A stretch of DNA of 64,000 nucleotides from Cohnella sp. CFH 77786 (GCF_019400745.1 NZ_WJIB01000004.1:62001-126000); one strand, 5' to 3'. Counted from the stretch's first letter, positions 18,118 through 27,633 are shown. Notes: generated from the sequence alone by a model not told the origin. Numbers and translations are program-made.

Positions 18118-21100
18118 TTAAAGCTTCTTCAGACTTTTCAAGATTTTCTCGGTGATCACGGCCGCATCGGCGCGTTTTAAGAAGGAATCCGGCTCGAAAC
18201 GGAAAGTCTTAGCCGGCTGGGTGTTCACGATGCCGCTGATAAACTTGGCTTTAACTACGGCTTGAACGGAACTTGCAGCATAGATGTCCATGGTGTTGGC
18301 ATCGGTAAACTGCTTTTGCAGAGCTGCCAGATCTTTCTCGGCATTCGCGTTACTCTTCACTAGATTGAGCGCACGCGCGACCATAACGGATGCCTCTTGA
18401 CGCGTAATGGGGTCGTTCGGGAAGAACAATCTGGGTGATTTCCCACGGATAAAGCCTTTCTTTACCGCGGTCTCAACATACCGATAGTTCCAGAGTGCCC
18501 CCGGGAAATTGATTGGTAACACGTCGTCGAAAGTCATGTTGTTCGGGTCGTATTCAAGCGGGATGTCCAATGCTTTTACGAGCATCTGGGCAAATTCTCC
18601 GCGGGTAATATTGTCATACACCCCGAAATTGTTGTTATCTTTGTTAGCCATAATCCCTTTGGACAACATCGTTTCCAATGAGAATCTTGCATAAGGGTGT
18701 CCAATAATATCGCTGTAGCTATATCGAAGAGCCATTACCGCGTAATAACCGAAACCGTCGAATGAAGCGGTAACCGTCTTGTTCTTGGTGTTCGTTACGC
18801 CTCCTACATTGATCCATCCGCTGGAAGTGTACCGCCATACGCTCAGGTTGGATGCCAAAGCATCCCGAATGTTGCTGTCATACTTAATGGTGATCGTCCC
18901 CCGCTGTGACGGCTCTAACCATTTGTTCGGCTCAAATACCCGATTATAGAAGATATGGTTCGCGGCGAACGGATCCATTGCATTCACAAGCGTGTAATCC
19001 GGTTTGGATGAATCGAAGTAGCCGGCATCCACCCAAAACAGATTCGACGCGAAGTTGAAATTGTTGAGAGGCCTGATCCGATCGATAGCGAAATCGTCGG
19101 TACTGATTGTCTTAATCGTGCCGTCCAAATAATTGCCGTCAGGGTCCTGTTCGCCGACTGCGTTATATTTCTTCACAGCTCGCCCATCTGTCCGGTCGGC
19201 GATGCCAAAGTACAGTTCTTGCGCATCGAACAAATCGACCGTTTTCACGTCCTGTCCCGGATTCAGGTTTGCTTGGCGCAGGAATGTATTTTTCGGGAAG
19301 GACAACGTGAGGTCGTTTTTGAAAATAGCCAGTTTGCCCGATGTCGGGATTTTCGCCTTATATTGAGCACTAATCGAATTGTCGGCCGCATAGTTGACGG
19401 TAAAGCTGCCATTTATCTTCTGCTTCCCTTGAACCACGGTAAATTTCACCGTATTGTTGCCTGGCTTCAGAGGTTTAAGCTCATAGCGGAAAATATCTCC
19501 CTGACCTTTGGTCATCTCGACTTTGCCAACAAGGACCTGATCCGCTCCTTCTGCCTTGATGCTGATCTTCAGGAAGTTCGCATTAATGACACTTTCCTCC
19601 GGAAGCTTAGGAGACAAGACAATATACGGCGATAGGTCACGAATGATCGTCACGGTCTCGCTGACCGATACCGTTCCCGCACGGACGATTACCGTAATGC
19701 TGGTTGCACCCGATTGCGGCAATCCGACGTTCCAGAGACGAAGTTTCACCGGGCTCGTGTTGTCGATGGAAGTGAGACATTGATTAACTGAGCCCACAAC
19801 GACTTCAAAGCAAAGCCCAATGCCGTCCGTCGCATTCGTATCGTTGATGTTCAATTTAGCAGGAGTTGACGTACTGTTTAAAGATACGGTTGCCAAGCTA
19901 TTTCCATCGACTTGGACTTCCATGTCCGTCGCATTTGCGACATCGAAAATCAAATCGAGTTTTTTCTCCGTCGTGTTGTACTGCTTGGTGCCGGTAGAAA
20001 CGAACTTGGACAACGTATCGCTGAACTGCCGCTTTACCGGAGGCGTAGTATCCACAGTCGGATCCACGACGAACGGAACCGGAAACATGTTTGAGATACT
20101 AGGGTTCGTTCCCGAGACGTAATATAACGTTAAAGTCGTGGATACCGGAACCCCGTTCGCAACCCCTTTGAAGATCAGAGTATTCGGACCGGGGACTAGA
20201 TGAAGTCCCTTGGAATAGGGATCGAAACTGAAACCGCCTGAAGTTGTCGTCCTAGGCGCGCTTGCAGGCAACAAATCATAGTCGATTCCGTTGAAATTCA
20301 ATTTGAGTGTATCTAGTTCGTCATCGTTTGTTAAATTGAAGTTGACCAATGTTCCATTAAAGCGGTCCGAACTGACAAAATCGTTCGTCCAAGTCATGCC
20401 GTCAAACAAATTGTCCAACTGAATGGACGGTGCAGGCGTAAAGGTCAAAGTTCGGGTAATCGTGTCCGATTTGCCACCGCTTGTAATCTTAAAAGTAAGC
20501 GTAATCGTTCCACTTGGCATATTGGTGATTTTGATCACTGGCTGATCGTTTTGATTCCTGAAAGTCGCATCATAAGTGAATGAACCGGAAGGAACTGGGT
20601 TCCCGCCTTGCGTTGCGGTAACCGTTGTGGTCCCCCCAGAAGCGGAGAAGTTCCCTGTGTTCAACACCATCCAAAAAGGAGTTTTGAACACGGTCGAATT
20701 GTTCGGAAAAGAACTGAAGGACGTATAGGAAACAGGCGTCCCTTCCGTAACGTTATAAGCTTGCTGAACGTCGGTAATAAATGGTGATGTACTGTCACGA
20801 AACTTAAAAGTAATCGGGAAGTCAGTATTTGGCGTCGGTGTCGTATTCGTCACGGTAAGCGTATAATCGCCGGTCGTATCGATCGTCAAGTTCCCCGTCG
20901 TGAATGAATAAATCACGTAACCGGTGCCCGTTCCGACCGAAACGGGGGCAGCATCGGTGACTGTCGCGACAGTAGTAGCACCGTTCTTCAGCGAAACTGT
21001 AATATTCGGCGCGGGGGAGGTGCTGCTGACGATAACTTTACCGGTAACGGGCACGTTGTTTTGAGCAGTACTGAATGTCGGATTGCCATCCAAGGGCTGC

Positions 21101-21813
21101 GTGCCGGCTTGAATGTCATATGCAGTGAAGTTGCCGTTGTAGTAAGCCAAATAGCGGGTTTGTTGGTACGTCTTCGTAGCGTTTCGCGCCACAATGACCA
21201 ATTTGTTTTGCCCAGGGGTCAACCCAATATTAGACAATACGAACGTAGAACCGGAGCCCCCGATCATTTGGGTCCCGTTAATCGTTACTTCTGTCGCGTT
21301 AGGGGCTTTAATATTAATCGCTTCGGAGGAGCGCGTGGTGACCACGGTCGCGCCGTCTGCCAGGTCTCGTCCGTCTGCCAATTTTATCTCCGTAATGACA
21401 GGGACATTGTTGAAATTGACATAGGCATCTCCCGATACGGCATTGCCTGTCGTATTCACCCCGGTGATGGAAATACGGTTTAATCCATCGTACAGACTGA
21501 CACCCGAAAAGAGGAAGCTGTTTCCGGTTATGGTTGGTCTTGTGGATCCAACGGTCGTTTGTACAGCCTTGCCGTTGACCAATTGCTCGATTTTATACGA
21601 AATGGATGATGCCGTTACCCCGCTGAACGTTCCCGCGATATCCGTGATGTTGCTGTTCACGTCGGTGGGCGCGGTCTGATCCGTGCTGAAGTCGCGGAAT
21701 TGGAAGTACACGGAAGGCGCAGCATTCGTTATCGACGGGCTCATGGGCAGCGTCGGCAAGACTAGAGCCACGATAAGCAGCCACAAAGTAATGCGCAGTC
21801 GATTGGGTTTCAA
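18118..21813 (-). CDS. Large surface protein with C-terminal SLH domains
   Basis: A 1231-residue exported protein. Its signal peptide (residues 1-32, hydrophobic LWLLIVALVLPTLPM) is followed by about 1000 residues of beta-rich Ig-like modules with repeated phrases such as VPVITEIKLADGR, TPGQNKLVIVARN and VPGPNTLIFKGVANG. Three SLH repeats close the protein (about 1040-1231): FSLETMLSKGIM with TRGEFAQMLVKAL, FFPNDPITRQEASVMVARAL, and FRFEPDSFLKRADAAVITEK. The SLH block is C-terminal, opposite to the neighbouring S-layer protein. The start codon is TTG at 21813 with a strong GGAGGA 7 bp upstream. It is probably a cell-surface adhesin or structural protein anchored to pyruvylated wall polymer. 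No enzyme domain is visible. Confidence 0.88.
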   Translation of the reverse strand: MKPNRLRITLWLLIVALVLPTLPMSPSITNAAPSVYFQFRDFSTDQTAPTDVNSNITDIAGTFSGVTASSISYKIEQLVNGKAVQTTVGSTRPTITGNSFLFSGVSLYDGLNRISITGVNTTGNAVSGDAYVNFNNVPVITEIKLADGRDLADGATVVTTRSSEAINIKAPNATEVTINGTQMIGGSGSTFVLSNIGLTPGQNKLVIVARNATKTYQQTRYLAYYNGNFTAYDIQAGTQPLDGNPTFSTAQNNVPVTGKVIVSSTSPAPNITVSLKNGATTVATVTDAAPVSVGTGTGYVIYSFTTGNLTIDTTGDYTLTVTNTTPTPNTDFPITFKFRDSTSPFITDVQQAYNVTEGTPVSYTSFSSFPNNSTVFKTPFWMVLNTGNFSASGGTTTVTATQGGNPVPSGSFTYDATFRNQNDQPVIKITNMPSGTITLTFKITSGGKSDTITRTLTFTPAPSIQLDNLFDGMTWTNDFVSSDRFNGTLVNFNLTNDDELDTLKLNFNGIDYDLLPASAPRTTTSGGFSFDPYSKGLHLVPGPNTLIFKGVANGVPVSTTLTLYYVSGTNPSISNMFPVPFVVDPTVDTTPPVKRQFSDTLSKFVSTGTKQYNTTEKKLDLIFDVANATDMEVQVDGNSLATVSLNSTSTPAKLNINDTNATDGIGLCFEVVVGSVNQCLTSIDNTSPVKLRLWNVGLPQSGATSITVIVRAGTVSVSETVTIIRDLSPYIVLSPKLPEESVINANFLKISIKAEGADQVLVGKVEMTKGQGDIFRYELKPLKPGNNTVKFTVVQGKQKINGSFTVNYAADNSISAQYKAKIPTSGKLAIFKNDLTLSFPKNTFLRQANLNPGQDVKTVDLFDAQELYFGIADRTDGRAVKKYNAVGEQDPDGNYLDGTIKTISTDDFAIDRIRPLNNFNFASNLFWVDAGYFDSSKPDYTLVNAMDPFAANHIFYNRVFEPNKWLEPSQRGTITIKYDSNIRDALASNLSVWRYTSSGWINVGGVTNTKNKTVTASFDGFGYYAVMALRYSYSDIIGHPYARFSLETMLSKGIMANKDNNNFGVYDNITRGEFAQMLVKALDIPLEYDPNNMTFDDVLPINFPGALWNYRYVETAVKKGFIRGKSPRLFFPNDPITRQEASVMVARALNLVKSNANAEKDLAALQKQFTDANTMDIYAASSVQAVVKAKFISGIVNTQPAKTFRFEPDSFLKRADAAVITEKILKSLKKL

Positions 21814-21960
21814 AAGTAAATCCTCCTCGCTGAACTTGGTTCAAATAAATCCCATATGTATTTACCTTATCGGACGTCTGCGCCCGATTGTTTAGCCGGC
21901 GAATTAAAAATGAGACCGCGTGCCCATAAAAACGAAAGGCTTCATTGTGCACGCACAACG

Positions 21961-21990
21961 AAAACCCCGATAGCGTTACTGGCTTCGGGG
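21961..21990 (-). terminator. Terminator of tagO
   Basis: Stem CCCCGA / TCGGGG extended by AGC / GCT around a 7-nt loop. On the minus strand it is followed by TTTTCGTT. It sits 19 bp beyond the tagO stop codon. Confidence 0.75.
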
Positions 21991-22008
21991 TCGGGATTCA
22001 TATAACGA

Positions 22009-23154
22009 TCACTTCGAACGGCTCTCCGTCTGCGGCTTCATCAGACGCCTTGCGAAGAAGTTGATCACCGGGCGCCGCGACTTGTCGACGATACCAATGA
22101 GCTCCGCTCCGATCTGCAGCAGGAACACCAGCACGCAGATGACGATGAACGTCACCCAGTTGCCGAAGCCGGTCTTGGTCAGCGCCGATTGCAGTACTGC
22201 GCAGCCGCCGAAGAACGCGGCGATTCCGTAGATGACGAGAACCGTCTTGCGGTGGCTGAAGCCCAGCTGCTGCAAGCAGTGATGAAGATGGCCCTTGTCG
22301 GCCTTCATCAGCGGTTTCTTGTTCACCCAGCGGCGAACGATCGCGAAGAACGTGTCCGAGAGCGGTACGCCGATGATAAGCAGCGGGGTCACGAAGGACA
22401 GCACCGTGATTTGCTTAAACCCTAACATGGACAGCATCGCCAGGCTGAAGCCGAGGAACAGCGCGCCCGAGTCGCCCATGAATATTTTCGCGGGATGGAA
22501 GTTGAAGACGAGAAAACCCAAAATGCTGCCGAGCAGCACGATGGCCAGAAGCACGACCGTGCCGTTGCCCATGATGATCCCCATGCCCATGATGCTGGCG
22601 ATGGCGATGGCGGAGACGCCGGCCGCGAGGCCGTCGAGCCCGTCGATCAGGTTGATCGCGTTCGTGACGCCGACGATCCAGAAGATCGTGAGCGGGATCC
22701 CGATCCATTCGCCCAGCGGCTGCATGGCGGATCCGAACGGGATGTTGACGATGTTCATTTTGATATCGAAGCCGAAAACGACGACGCACGCGACCCCGAT
22801 CTGGACGAGAAACTTCAGCTTCGCGTTCAGGTCGAACCGGTCGTCCAGCGCGCCCAGCAAGATGATCAACGTGCCTCCCGTGAGGAGGGCGCCGATCAGG
22901 TTGCGGTTGCTGGCCATCATCAAGTTGTTCGGAATGAAGTTCAAGAGAAGAAGCACGACCAATGCGAAAGACGCGTAGATCGCGAGGCCGCCTAGGCGCG
23001 GCATGATGCGCGAGTGGACTTTCCGGGCGTTCGGCACGTCGACCGCGCCGACGCGGAACGCGAATTTCTTGACAAGCGGCGTAAGTAAGAGTGCGAGCGC
23101 GAGCGAAGCGATGAATCCGGATATACCGATTCCGATCATGAAGCCAGTTGGCAT
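22009..23154 (-). CDS. tagO: Undecaprenyl-phosphate N-acetylhexosamine-1-phosphate transferase (TagO/WecA)
   Basis: Integral membrane enzyme of the MraY/WecA family, 381 residues with about 11 helices. It transfers GlcNAc-1-phosphate from UDP-GlcNAc to undecaprenyl phosphate, the first step of secondary wall polymer synthesis. Family signatures in order: DVPNARKVHSRIMPRLGG, LGALDDRFDLNAKLKFLVQ, the catalytic NAINLIDGLDGLAAG, FHPAKIFMGDSGALFLGF and the cytoplasmic HIHH-like KGHLHHCLQQLGFSHRK. ATG 23154 has AAGGGGAG at good spacing. It is its own transcription unit (promoter at 23188, terminator at 21961) between tagA/csaB and the SLH proteins, which points to the SLH-binding polymer as its product. 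Confidence 0.93.
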   Translation of the reverse strand: MPTGFMIGIGISGFIASLALALLLTPLVKKFAFRVGAVDVPNARKVHSRIMPRLGGLAIYASFALVVLLLLNFIPNNLMMASNRNLIGALLTGGTLIILLGALDDRFDLNAKLKFLVQIGVACVVVFGFDIKMNIVNIPFGSAMQPLGEWIGIPLTIFWIVGVTNAINLIDGLDGLAAGVSAIAIASIMGMGIIMGNGTVVLLAIVLLGSILGFLVFNFHPAKIFMGDSGALFLGFSLAMLSMLGFKQITVLSFVTPLLIIGVPLSDTFFAIVRRWVNKKPLMKADKGHLHHCLQQLGFSHRKTVLVIYGIAAFFGGCAVLQSALTKTGFGNWVTFIVICVLVFLLQIGAELIGIVDKSRRPVINFFARRLMKPQTESRSK

Positions 23155-23187
23155 CGATTAACTCCCCTTTTATAAGCACCGGTTAGA

Positions 23188-23217
23188 ATTATAAACCCGG
23201 CGCCCGGAAGTCAACAA
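23188..23217 (-). promoter_or_regulatory. Putative sigma-A promoter of tagO
   Basis: TATAAT (minus strand, 23188-23193) has a possible -35 TTGTTG (23212-23217, 18-bp spacer) overlapping a better-matching TTGACT at 15 bp. The spacer holds the small GC-rich palindrome CCGGGCGCCGG. Confidence 0.5.
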
Positions 23218-23286
23218 GGCGGTTATCCTGTCGTTTTCCGGCAAATTGGTTCATTTTCGCGATTTTCATGATGTTTTCACGAGGCA

Positions 23287-24084
23287 TTAGCCTTGTTTGA
23301 GGACCTTATCTCCGTCCCTCATCACTTTCAGCGCAAATCGGGGCAAAACCAGCATTCTCCGGTAGCGGGCCGGTTCCTGAAGCAAGCGGTAAAACCATTC
23401 GAGATGCATTTTCCGGAAAAGCTTCGGCGCCCGCTTCAGCTTGCCGGCAATGACGTCGAAGCTCCCGCCGACGCCCATCATCACCGGTACTTGCAGCGCG
23501 CTTTCGTATTTCGCCAGCCATGGCTCCTGCGTCGTCAGCGAACGCGCCACGAACAGCAGGTCCGGATCCGCTTCCCGGATCGCCGCCACGACCGACGCAT
23601 CCTCATTTTCCGTAAAATACCCATCCCGGTACCCGACGAAACGGACGCCCGGATATTGCCGCTGCAGATTCGCGTGAGCCGCTGATATCGTTTCCTCGGT
23701 CGTGCCGAGCAGGTACACCTTCCAGCCGCGCAAGTCACCTTCGCGTAGGAGCTCGTGCATGAGATCGAACCCGGCGACGCGCTCCTGAACCGGCTGGCCG
23801 ACATGGCGGGCGGCCCACACGACCCCGGCCCCGTCCGGGACCACGAGATCGGCGGTCTGCAAGGCGCGGTGGAACGAAGGATCCTCCAGGCCGGCCATGA
23901 GCATGATCGGGTTGCCTGTCACGATGCGGTGCGTACGGCGGGATTCCACGGCATCCACCAGGTAGCGGACCGTTTGTTCCATGTTCATTTTCGAAAACGG
24001 GACGCCGTACAGCGTCACCGTCGGGAATGCCCGTGTCTGCGATGCGATACCGGAACTCACCTCGGCGGCACCCTCCCCATTCAT
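23287..24084 (-). CDS. tagA: WecG/TagA/CpsF family glycosyltransferase (GT26)
   Basis: A 265-residue enzyme that adds the second sugar, ManNAc in TagA, to undecaprenyl-PP-GlcNAc made by TagO. Family landmarks are TLYGVPFSKMNMEQTV near the start, TGNPIMLMAG, TADLVVPDGAGVVWAARH, a strand WKVYLLGTTEETISAAHANL and the C-terminal KLKRAPKLFRKMHLEWFYRL. The frame is open far upstream across csaB, but homologous sequence begins only after residue 15. I place the start at ATG 24084, 5 bp after the csaB stop; GTG 24060 is an alternative with GGGGAGGG upstream. It is last of the DUF5693-csaB-tagA operon. Confidence 0.9.
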   Translation of the reverse strand: MNGEGAAEVSSGIASQTRAFPTVTLYGVPFSKMNMEQTVRYLVDAVESRRTHRIVTGNPIMLMAGLEDPSFHRALQTADLVVPDGAGVVWAARHVGQPVQERVAGFDLMHELLREGDLRGWKVYLLGTTEETISAAHANLQRQYPGVRFVGYRDGYFTENEDASVVAAIREADPDLLFVARSLTTQEPWLAKYESALQVPVMMGVGGSFDVIAGKLKRAPKLFRKMHLEWFYRLLQEPARYRRMLVLPRFALKVMRDGDKVLKQG

Positions 24085-24089
24085 CTGTG

Positions 24090-25376
24090 TTAAATACGTT
24101 TGTAATCCAAAATTTGTTGCGCGGGACGGATGGCTTCTTTTTTCAACCGGTCGATAGAGCCCCCCGCGGATATACGCCATGCATCGGGATCGTCCAACAA
24201 GCGGGCGGCTCGGTCCGCGAAAATGGCGGGATCGAGCGCTTCCGTGGAACCGATCGCTTTCTGTCCGATCCGGGCCAAAAATTGGTCGATTTTCGGATCG
24301 TACGAGAGACCGAGCAGCGGCACTTCGCGGTTGGCGGCATAGATGAGCGAGTGCAGCCGCATGCCGAACAGCAGCCGGCACCGCCCCACCTCGCCCAACA
24401 TCGCCTGCGGCTCGTCGTGCGCCGGCGCAAGCTCGCACGCCACGCGCGCGCTCGCGAGCCGTTCCATCACGTACCGGGACGCATCCTCGTCCAGGCCGTG
24501 ATGGAACGGCAAGAAGCGCAGCCGGACGCTCCGCCGTCCGGCCAGCGCTTCCAGCGCGGCCGCCGCGCGGTCCAGGTCCGCGCGGTCGCCGCGCCAAAAA
24601 CGGACGGACACGCCGACCAACGCCGGCCCGTCCGCATCCTCCCGCTCGCGCGTCCCCGCGAGCGGCGCCTCCCCTTCGCCTCCACTTCGACCGGCGCTCT
24701 CCGACAGCACCCCAGTTCGCGCGCAATCGGCTCCGGCTCCGCCTTGATCGGAGACGCCCGCAAGCTCCGCCACACCTTCGCCCCTAGAAACGCCCGAGCC
24801 CGAAGCCGTCGCCGAAGCTGCGCCACCGGCGACCGATCCGCCGACCGCCTCTCCCGGCATGGGAAGGCCCATGACCGGATCCGGCACGACCTCGACGCGC
24901 TCGCCCGGCACGCCGAACTGCCGCAGCAGCGCCGCCGACTCCTCGTCGCGCACCGACACATAGGCCGCCTTGCGGAACGCCCGCGCGATCGGCCAGCGGA
25001 ATATCGACCGGTTCACCGGGCCGATGCCTTGCGCGTACACGAAAGTCGGCTTCCCGCACCAACGGGCCATTTCCATGATCCCCAAATAATACGGAATCGA
25101 CCCGAGCCCGGTGGCGTCCTGCAGCAGGCTTCCCCCGCCGCTGATGAGCCCGTCGCTCGAGCGCAGCGCAGCCCGCACCGCCCCCAGCTTCAAACGCGGC
25201 ACGGCTTCCACGCCGTACTGCCGGCTTGTCCAATCCGGATCGCCCGACAGCACGACCGGCTCCACCCTCACGCCGCGTTCCTTGCCCGCGTGCTCCAAAG
25301 CCGTCAGGATGCTTTTCAGCACCGCCTCGTCTCCGCTGTTTTTAAACCCGTAGTACCCAGACAGAACGAGACGCAT
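24090..25376 (-). CDS. csaB: Polysaccharide pyruvyl transferase CsaB, with an internal low-complexity insertion
   Basis: Adds a pyruvate ketal from PEP to the secondary cell-wall polymer, the modification that SLH domains bind. Start ATG 25376 overlaps the TGA of the preceding gene by one base (TGATG) behind GGGAGGCG and gives the family N-terminus MRLVLSGYYGFKNSGDEAVL. Further landmarks are DGLISGGGSLLQDATG, FVYAQGIGPVNR, SVRDEESAALLRQFGV and, near the end, the GMRLHSLIYAANR block. The protein is 428 residues, longer than usual by about 70. The excess is a Gly/Ala/Ser-rich stretch (residues about 175-250) between VVPDPVMGLP and GVSVRFW, at the expected inter-domain hinge. Its position suggests a tolerated linker rather than a broken gene. 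Confidence 0.92.
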   Translation of the reverse strand: MRLVLSGYYGFKNSGDEAVLKSILTALEHAGKERGVRVEPVVLSGDPDWTSRQYGVEAVPRLKLGAVRAALRSSDGLISGGGSLLQDATGLGSIPYYLGIMEMARWCGKPTFVYAQGIGPVNRSIFRWPIARAFRKAAYVSVRDEESAALLRQFGVPGERVEVVPDPVMGLPMPGEAVGGSVAGGAASATASGSGVSRGEGVAELAGVSDQGGAGADCARTGVLSESAGRSGGEGEAPLAGTREREDADGPALVGVSVRFWRGDRADLDRAAAALEALAGRRSVRLRFLPFHHGLDEDASRYVMERLASARVACELAPAHDEPQAMLGEVGRCRLLFGMRLHSLIYAANREVPLLGLSYDPKIDQFLARIGQKAIGSTEALDPAIFADRAARLLDDPDAWRISAGGSIDRLKKEAIRPAQQILDYKRI

Positions 25377-27475
25377 CACTTCGCCTCCCGAAGCTCGCCA
25401 AGCCCGAACCGTTTCCAAATCCGCTCCCCGACCTGCCAAACCGCGATCAGCACGAGGCCGATCAGCAAGCCGAGTCCCAGCCCGAGCAGCACGCGCGCAA
25501 TCGAAAGCGCCAGCGGCGTATGGATGTGCGCGAACGTATCGACCATCGACAACTGCGCGATCGTGCCGAGTACGAGCAGGAACGACGCATAGCGATACCG
25601 CAGCGTCAGGAAAATGCCCGCCAGCATGATCGGGTGCCCCAGCAGGAACTCCTTCGTCCGCGGACGCACCCCGAACGTATTCTCGAGCAGCGAGCGGAAC
25701 GTGAGCTCGATGCCCGACACCGTGCCCGCGTTGCCGGTCCGGGACATGTAGTACAAGCCCGCCGCGCCCAGCACGCCGATCGCCGCGATCCAGAACACCG
25801 TGATCGGCGTCATCAAAATCCGGCGCGCGTTTCCAATCACCGATCCGCCCGGACCGTACAGGAACACGTACACGGCCGCGAGCGCAATCGGCGCCGCATG
25901 AAGCAGGCTCACGCCCCGGAACTGCTGAAGCACCAGATTATACGAAATATGATTGAGCAGCGCCACCACGATCGGGATCGCCGCCATGGAGAGCAATGCC
26001 GTCCTCAAGTACAGCAAAACCGCGCTGCCCAAGCGCCGTCCCGCGCTGAGCCCGTCCGAGCGGTTCGCGCGCAGCCTGCGCACGAGCAGGATCACGGCGG
26101 CCGTCGGCGCCGCGATCGCGGCGAACAACGCAAGCGACTGCACCATCAACGTGGGCTTCAGCACGTACAATCCCGCGCCGCCAACCACGCCCGCCGCGAA
26201 AGCGAGCGCGATGAGCGACGGAAGGAACATCCCGACGACGATGGACACGAGCGCGATCCCGCCCAGCATGGCGAGCCCGCGCAGGAGGGTTTCCGCAGGG
26301 GCATGATGCACCTGGAACGCGTGAGGCACGCCGAACGTGAAGCCGAAGTGTTTGAGACCCTGCACGGCTCCTCCGCTCAACCCATGATTTTCGCCTTCCG
26401 CCGCTCCGCCCGCCGCCTGGCCCGATTCGACTTTCTCGCCTTGCAGCGCGTCCACGATCGTATCGAGCGGATTCGTCAATTTGCCCTTCAAAGCATCCCT
26501 CGACGGAATCGCGTTCAAGAATACCATGCGGATGTTGCGATCCTTCACGGCCAGCAGGATCCGGTCCTCCAAGGCGTCGGTCTTGATCACGGCCATCTCC
26601 TGGTCGGTCACGGAATGGGCGCGGATCACGTTATAGTCGATCAGTTTGGCCAGCTTGCCCAAACCTTGGACCGGCGTTTTCAAATTCTCGAAAGAAGCGA
26701 TGCCGATCCCGTTGTTCTGCAGCATGTACGCGAACCGCTGCACGCCGTCCGGCTTGCCCGGCCCCGGCGATTCCTCGCTGAATCCGGGAACGGCGTCCCC
26801 GTCGAACGTGATGCGGTCGATGCCCGCCGCCTTGAACGATTTCAGCCAAGCGTCAAGCCGCTCCGCGTTGAACGGTTCAAACCGGTCCGAAAGCCGCGGT
26901 ACGACCCACAGCCCCAAGTCCCTGAGCTGCCGGATCTCGATCGGATTCGGCTGCATCGGCCGGAGCATGGCGTCGTCCTTGCCGATGTCGAGAATGACGC
27001 CCTTGCGGCCGTCCATCGCCCAGTCCGACACGGTCACGCCGTGCGCTTCGAACCCTTCCCGGACGATCCCCTCGATCTCGGCGGCATGGTCCGGATTCAA
27101 AAACAGCACATAAGTGCGGTTGTCGTTCTTGTCCGGCACCCGGCCTTGCAAGGCGGCGGCTTCCGCAGCGCTGTATACCTCGGTTTCGCCCGCCCAGCCG
27201 AACTCCTCCAGCGTGCTCTCGTACACGACCGCCCCGTTCACTCCGGCCTGCATGAGCCGGTTCAGCTCGTGCTTCACGGTCGCTTCGGGATCGGCCTTCC
27301 CCGCCCCGATTTGCAGCAGATCACGGTAATCGATGACGATCGCCGTCTGGTCGGCGGAAGATTCCGTCTGGGACCTGGCGTACATGACCGGCAGCGATGC
27401 GATGACGCCCAAGAGCACCAGCCACCACAGCCAGCCTGCCGATTTGCGATTCACTCTGTTCAACCACTGAGGCAC
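25376..27475 (-). CDS. DUF5693 family multi-pass membrane protein
   Basis: A protein of about 699 residues with one N-terminal membrane helix (WLWWLVLLGVIASLPVMYA). A large extracytoplasmic domain follows (about 40-370; VIDYRDLLQIGAGK, GVNGAVVYESTLEEFGW, LGLWVVPRLSDRF), then eight or more C-terminal helices. The middle domain reads like a TIM-barrel of the DUF5693 family. Function is unknown, but the gene sits directly before csaB with a one-base overlap. I recall that linkage from paenibacilli, and it suggests a role in export or assembly of the pyruvylated wall polymer. The frame opens at GTG 27484, yet GTG 27475 sits better behind the Shine-Dalgarno GGAGTG, so I use it. Confidence 0.85.
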   Translation of the reverse strand: MPQWLNRVNRKSAGWLWWLVLLGVIASLPVMYARSQTESSADQTAIVIDYRDLLQIGAGKADPEATVKHELNRLMQAGVNGAVVYESTLEEFGWAGETEVYSAAEAAALQGRVPDKNDNRTYVLFLNPDHAAEIEGIVREGFEAHGVTVSDWAMDGRKGVILDIGKDDAMLRPMQPNPIEIRQLRDLGLWVVPRLSDRFEPFNAERLDAWLKSFKAAGIDRITFDGDAVPGFSEESPGPGKPDGVQRFAYMLQNNGIGIASFENLKTPVQGLGKLAKLIDYNVIRAHSVTDQEMAVIKTDALEDRILLAVKDRNIRMVFLNAIPSRDALKGKLTNPLDTIVDALQGEKVESGQAAGGAAEGENHGLSGGAVQGLKHFGFTFGVPHAFQVHHAPAETLLRGLAMLGGIALVSIVVGMFLPSLIALAFAAGVVGGAGLYVLKPTLMVQSLALFAAIAAPTAAVILLVRRLRANRSDGLSAGRRLGSAVLLYLRTALLSMAAIPIVVALLNHISYNLVLQQFRGVSLLHAAPIALAAVYVFLYGPGGSVIGNARRILMTPITVFWIAAIGVLGAAGLYYMSRTGNAGTVSGIELTFRSLLENTFGVRPRTKEFLLGHPIMLAGIFLTLRYRYASFLLVLGTIAQLSMVDTFAHIHTPLALSIARVLLGLGLGLLIGLVLIAVWQVGERIWKRFGLGELREAK

Positions 27476-27609
27476 AACCGTCACTCCTTCAAGATGAGTC
27501 CATTATGATGTTGGGCTAACGTCGTTGATTCCATCGGGGAACGGGACAGTCGTGCTGTGGTCCTCCCTGTGCAGCCGCGCCTCTCGGCACCCGTGCCGCA
27601 CTCGCAAAA

Positions 27610-27633
27610 ATTAGCGGCATTTCTGCCGCTAAT
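27610..27633. repeat. Perfect 10-bp inverted repeat with ATTAGCGG ends
   Basis: ATTAGCGGCA at 27610-27619 and its complement at 27624-27633 enclose TTTC. There is no T-run, so it is not an ordinary terminator. Its ends match the ATTAGTGG-type ends of the hairpins at 63.06-63.25 kb and the GGATTAGTGGCG landmark of the 50-bp array at 38.7 kb. Confidence 0.7.
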
